Shown piece after piece: positions 16,809 through 18,925 of a stretch of DNA of 18,925 bases. How positions within the stretch are numbered: the first letter of the stretch is position 1; the number at the start of each line of letters is the position of its first letter. Source of the stretch: Candidatus Dadabacteria bacterium (GTDB taxonomy: Bacteria; Desulfobacterota_D; UBA1144; Nemesobacterales; JADFKM01). Both the position numbers and the translations under genes were made by a program. The DNA lies in contig JADFKM010000042.1 of assembly GCA_022564935.1 (NCBI GenBank), positions 1 to 18,925 of the forward strand. The letters are read 5' to 3'. Under the pieces are notes generated by a model. The model saw only the letters and a program-made list of their open reading frames with translations. It did no database searches and was not told the origin of the DNA.

Positions 16809-17936
16809 TTAGGCGCCGAGGTCGGTTTTAATCGCAAGCAGGGTCATTATGTCCCTCTGGGATAATATCCCCACAAGCCTCCCACTCTCAAGCACAACAA
16901 TTCTTCCCGGTTCGCTGCTCATAAGGGCGTTAAGCGCGCTTAGGGCCTCGTCCCGGGGCGAAAGCGTTTTCAGCTCCGACGCTCCTATCATAACGTCCCC
17001 GACCGTCTTTGCGTCCCACTGCGCTTGAGGGACGTCCTTAACCGATTTAAGGGACACCAGTCCCAGGAACTCTTCCCCCTCGCCGACCACTGGAAAGCTC
17101 ACGTATATGTGGAGGTAGAAGTAATCCCTCACCAGCTTGGACAGGGTTATGAGGGGCGACACCGTGACGACTCTCCGGGTCATTATGTCCGCTACCCGCA
17201 CTCCCTCGAGGGCGTCCTTGAGCACTGTCATCCGGTACCCACTCTTTGCGGCGCCGTTGAGAAACATCCCGATGAAGATGAACCAGATCCCCCCTATCAG
17301 GTTTCCCGTCAGTACGCTTACACCCCCAAGCACTATCAGGACAATGCCGAAGCCGCTCCCTATCCGGCTCACAGTGTAGGTCGCCCTCTTGATGTCTCCC
17401 CACCTATCCCACAGGTAAGCGCGTAATATGCGCCCGCCGTCGAGGGGGAACCCCGGGACCATATTGAAGATCACAAGCGCTAGGTTCACCACCGCCAGGT
17501 ACTCGAACAGGGCCACGAACCTGACGTCCCCGGAAAAGAGCCGTAATTGTGAGAACGCCCAGAAGAGCACAGAGAGCGCCAGGCTGCACACAGGGCCGGC
17601 CACCGCTATGTTGAACTCGGCCTTTGCGCTGCGGGGCTCCTCTGAGATCTGGGCCACGCCGCCGAATATGAAGAGCGTGATGCGGGGCACGGGTATGCCG
17701 GAGCGCTGTGCGATATAGGAGTGGGAAAGCTCATGCAAAAGCACGCACACAAACAGCAAAACGGCCGAAGCGCCGCCCAGCACAAGGTAAACCGCCCTGG
17801 AAAGTCCGGGGTACCGGTTGGGGAAGAAGCCGCCCGACAGGCTCCACAACAGCAGTATGAATATAATGAGCCACGAGTAGTCAACGTAGATTTCGATGCC
17901 GAGCACCCTGCCCAGCCTAACTCCGCGTCCAAACAT
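16809..17936 (-). CDS. Site-2 protease family (M50) membrane metalloprotease with CBS domains
   Basis: 375 residues. An intramembrane zinc protease: zinc-binding HELSH (H68, E69, H72) in one hydrophobic segment and the second zinc motif FPLDGGR (163-169, D166) in another, in a six-helix-like membrane region (about 15-225). The C-terminus (about 240-370) is a pair of CBS domains (IMTRRVVTVSPLITLSKLV; LSPRDEALSALNALM and GILSQRDIM), which usually bind adenine nucleotides and could regulate cleavage. This architecture is the SpoIVFB/Rip-like CBS class. The substrate is unknown; candidates include a membrane-tethered regulator, though none is adjacent. Start ATG 17936 has a strong GGAGG just upstream. 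It converges on the MASE1 kinase with a 41-base gap and no evident terminator. Confidence 0.93.
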   Translation of the reverse strand: MFGRGVRLGRVLGIEIYVDYSWLIIFILLLWSLSGGFFPNRYPGLSRAVYLVLGGASAVLLFVCVLLHELSHSYIAQRSGIPVPRITLFIFGGVAQISEEPRSAKAEFNIAVAGPVCSLALSVLFWAFSQLRLFSGDVRFVALFEYLAVVNLALVIFNMVPGFPLDGGRILRAYLWDRWGDIKRATYTVSRIGSGFGIVLIVLGGVSVLTGNLIGGIWFIFIGMFLNGAAKSGYRMTVLKDALEGVRVADIMTRRVVTVSPLITLSKLVRDYFYLHIYVSFPVVGEGEEFLGLVSLKSVKDVPQAQWDAKTVGDVMIGASELKTLSPRDEALSALNALMSSEPGRIVVLESGRLVGILSQRDIMTLLAIKTDLGA

Positions 17937-17973
17937 ATGACCTCCGCCCCTGCGTGTGAGTGTGCGGCTACGA

Positions 17974-17995
17974 ATAGCACAATTAATATAGCACA
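17974..17995 (-). promoter_or_regulatory. Direct repeat upstream of the site-2 protease gene
   Basis: On the minus strand TGTGCTAT occurs twice (17995-17988 and 17981-17974), separated by ATTAAT, a 14-base period, about 40-60 bases before the protease ATG. It could be a regulator site; TGC-TATTCG at its end could also act as a weak extended -10. Role inferred from position only. Confidence 0.3.
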
Positions 17996-18103
17996 GTAAC
18001 TGCGGAGGGGGAAAAGGGGGGAGGAACTATGAAAAACGGTTATTAAACGCAGGAAAAGGTATTTTCCCCCCGAGCTGTAAAATGTGTCCATGCCCACCTC
18101 AAG

Positions 18104-18112
18104 TGGTATAAT
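18104..18112 (+). promoter_or_regulatory. Extended -10 promoter of the Dph6-family gene
   Basis: TGGTATAAT (18104-18112) is a perfect extended -10 (TGn plus TATAAT). No strong -35 is seen, which extended -10 promoters tolerate. The predicted start is near 18119, giving a leader of about 40 bases. Confidence 0.6.
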
Positions 18113-18161
18113 AGCGCAGGGTCTGCTTTAGCATTTCCGTAAGTTCAAAGGACGTACGCAG

Positions 18162-18821
18162 GTGAAAGAAAAGATACTGCTTTCGTGGAGCGGGGGAAAA
18201 GACAGCTGCATGTCCCTCTACGAGCTGCAACGCTCCGGGTACAGCGACGTCACACTCATTACAACCATAACTGAGGGCTACGACAGGATAAGCATCCACG
18301 GGGTGCGCAGGGAGCTACTGGAGATGCAGGCAGATTCGCTGGGCCTCCGTCTCAGCGCCGTGTACATCCCGAAAGACTCGACGAACGAGCAGTACGAATC
18401 CTGTCTGAAGGAAACGCTCGCCGAGCACAGAGAAGAAGGGATAGGCAAAGTGGCCTTCGGAGACATATTTTTGGAGGACTTGCGGTACTACAGGGAGAAG
18501 ATTCTAAAAGACCTGGGTATGAAAGCAATTTTTCCTATATGGGAAAGAGATACGGCAGAGCTCCTAAGAGAGTTTATCGAGCTGGGTTTTAAAGCCGTCT
18601 TAAGCTGCGTCAACCCCAAGTTTCTAGACATCTCATTCGCCGGAAGAGACATCGACGGCGAGTTTATAGAGCTGGTTCCTGAGGGCGTAGACCCCTGCGG
18701 CGAGAACGGGGAGTACCACTCCTTCGTGTACGACGGGCCGATATTCGGAGAGGAAATCAAGCTCAGGCAGGGTGAAGTGGTATTGAGGGACGAGATTTAC
18801 TACTGCGAACTGCTGCCGTAG
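18162..18821 (+). CDS. Dph6-family (diphthine-ammonia ligase-like) ATP pyrophosphatase
   Basis: 219 residues of the PF01902-type adenine nucleotide alpha hydrolase family. The PP-loop is SGGKDS (10-15), which binds ATP; GDIFLEDLRYYREKIL (100-115), SCVNPKFLD and GENGEYHSF (180-188) are the conserved family blocks. In archaea and eukaryotes the family member Dph6 amidates diphthine on elongation factor 2. Bacteria lack diphthamide, so this enzyme must adenylate and amidate something else, which is unknown. Start GTG 18162, with AAAGGA about 9 bases upstream and a good promoter before it; the stop is TAG followed directly by TAA. It is divergent from the site-2 protease gene. Confidence 0.92.
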   Translation: MKEKILLSWSGGKDSCMSLYELQRSGYSDVTLITTITEGYDRISIHGVRRELLEMQADSLGLRLSAVYIPKDSTNEQYESCLKETLAEHREEGIGKVAFGDIFLEDLRYYREKILKDLGMKAIFPIWERDTAELLREFIELGFKAVLSCVNPKFLDISFAGRDIDGEFIELVPEGVDPCGENGEYHSFVYDGPIFGEEIKLRQGEVVLRDEIYYCELLP

Positions 18822-18925
18822 TAACAGCCCCTGTGCCGCAAGTGTAGCAACTCCTTCCCGGCTAACCTTGCTTAAGTACTGGCCGGCCCCCCTCAAATAA
18901 ACTCCCTCAGAACTTCACGTTAACA

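Noticed and set aside
18822-18925. A gene or terminator at the right edge
   Set aside because: No strong hairpin with a T run and no frame with family features; nothing assigned.

Overview
The window (18,925 bases, moderately GC-rich, densely coded on both strands) looks like chromosomal DNA of a Gram-negative bacterium of the deltaproteobacterial / Desulfobacterota type or a related uncultured lineage. The reasons are the pheT-ihfA (IHF alpha) gene order, the large PAS/GAF hybrid histidine kinases with AHD[LF]NN phospho-acceptor boxes, and a Cys-rich repeat protein ending in a Gly-Gly-Cys plus membrane plus Arg sorting tail. This placement is inference; no rRNA, tRNA, insertion sequence, phage gene or CRISPR array was seen.

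Layout. 1-345 (+): the 3' end of a cysteine-rich tandem-repeat protein with a C-terminal membrane/sorting tail, followed by a strong intrinsic terminator (407-442). 476-3090 (-): three housekeeping genes reading rluB (pseudouridine synthase), tmk (thymidylate kinase), holB (DNA polymerase III delta prime). 3091-3234: a divergent promoter region. 3235-7992 (+): pheT, ihfA, a DUF502 membrane protein and tilS, tightly packed and probably one operon; pheS is not adjacent. 7946-8671 (-): a TrmN6-type tRNA adenine methyltransferase interrupted by one in-frame TAG codon, overlapping the end of tilS. 8672-9253: a long non-coding stretch. 9254-13177 (+): a 1307-residue soluble hybrid histidine kinase containing a 519-nt internal tandem duplication of a GAF module. 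13178-13602: a second non-coding leader with a promoter candidate and competing stems. 13603-16767 (+): a 1054-residue MASE1-anchored hybrid histidine kinase. 16809-17936 (-): a membrane site-2-type metalloprotease with CBS domains. 18162-18821 (+): a Dph6-family ATP pyrophosphatase, divergent from the protease. 18822-18925 holds nothing I recognise.

How it fits together. The left half is translation and replication housekeeping: Phe-tRNA charging, Ile-tRNA lysidine formation, tRNA methylation, rRNA pseudouridylation, dTMP phosphorylation and clamp loading. The right half is signalling: two orphan hybrid kinases with no adjacent Hpt protein or output regulator, next to a membrane protease. 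The observations most worth following are the single nonsense codon in the methyltransferase, the in-frame GAF duplication with a 54-nt perfect repeat, pheT without pheS, and the Cys-repeat protein with a sortase-like tail.
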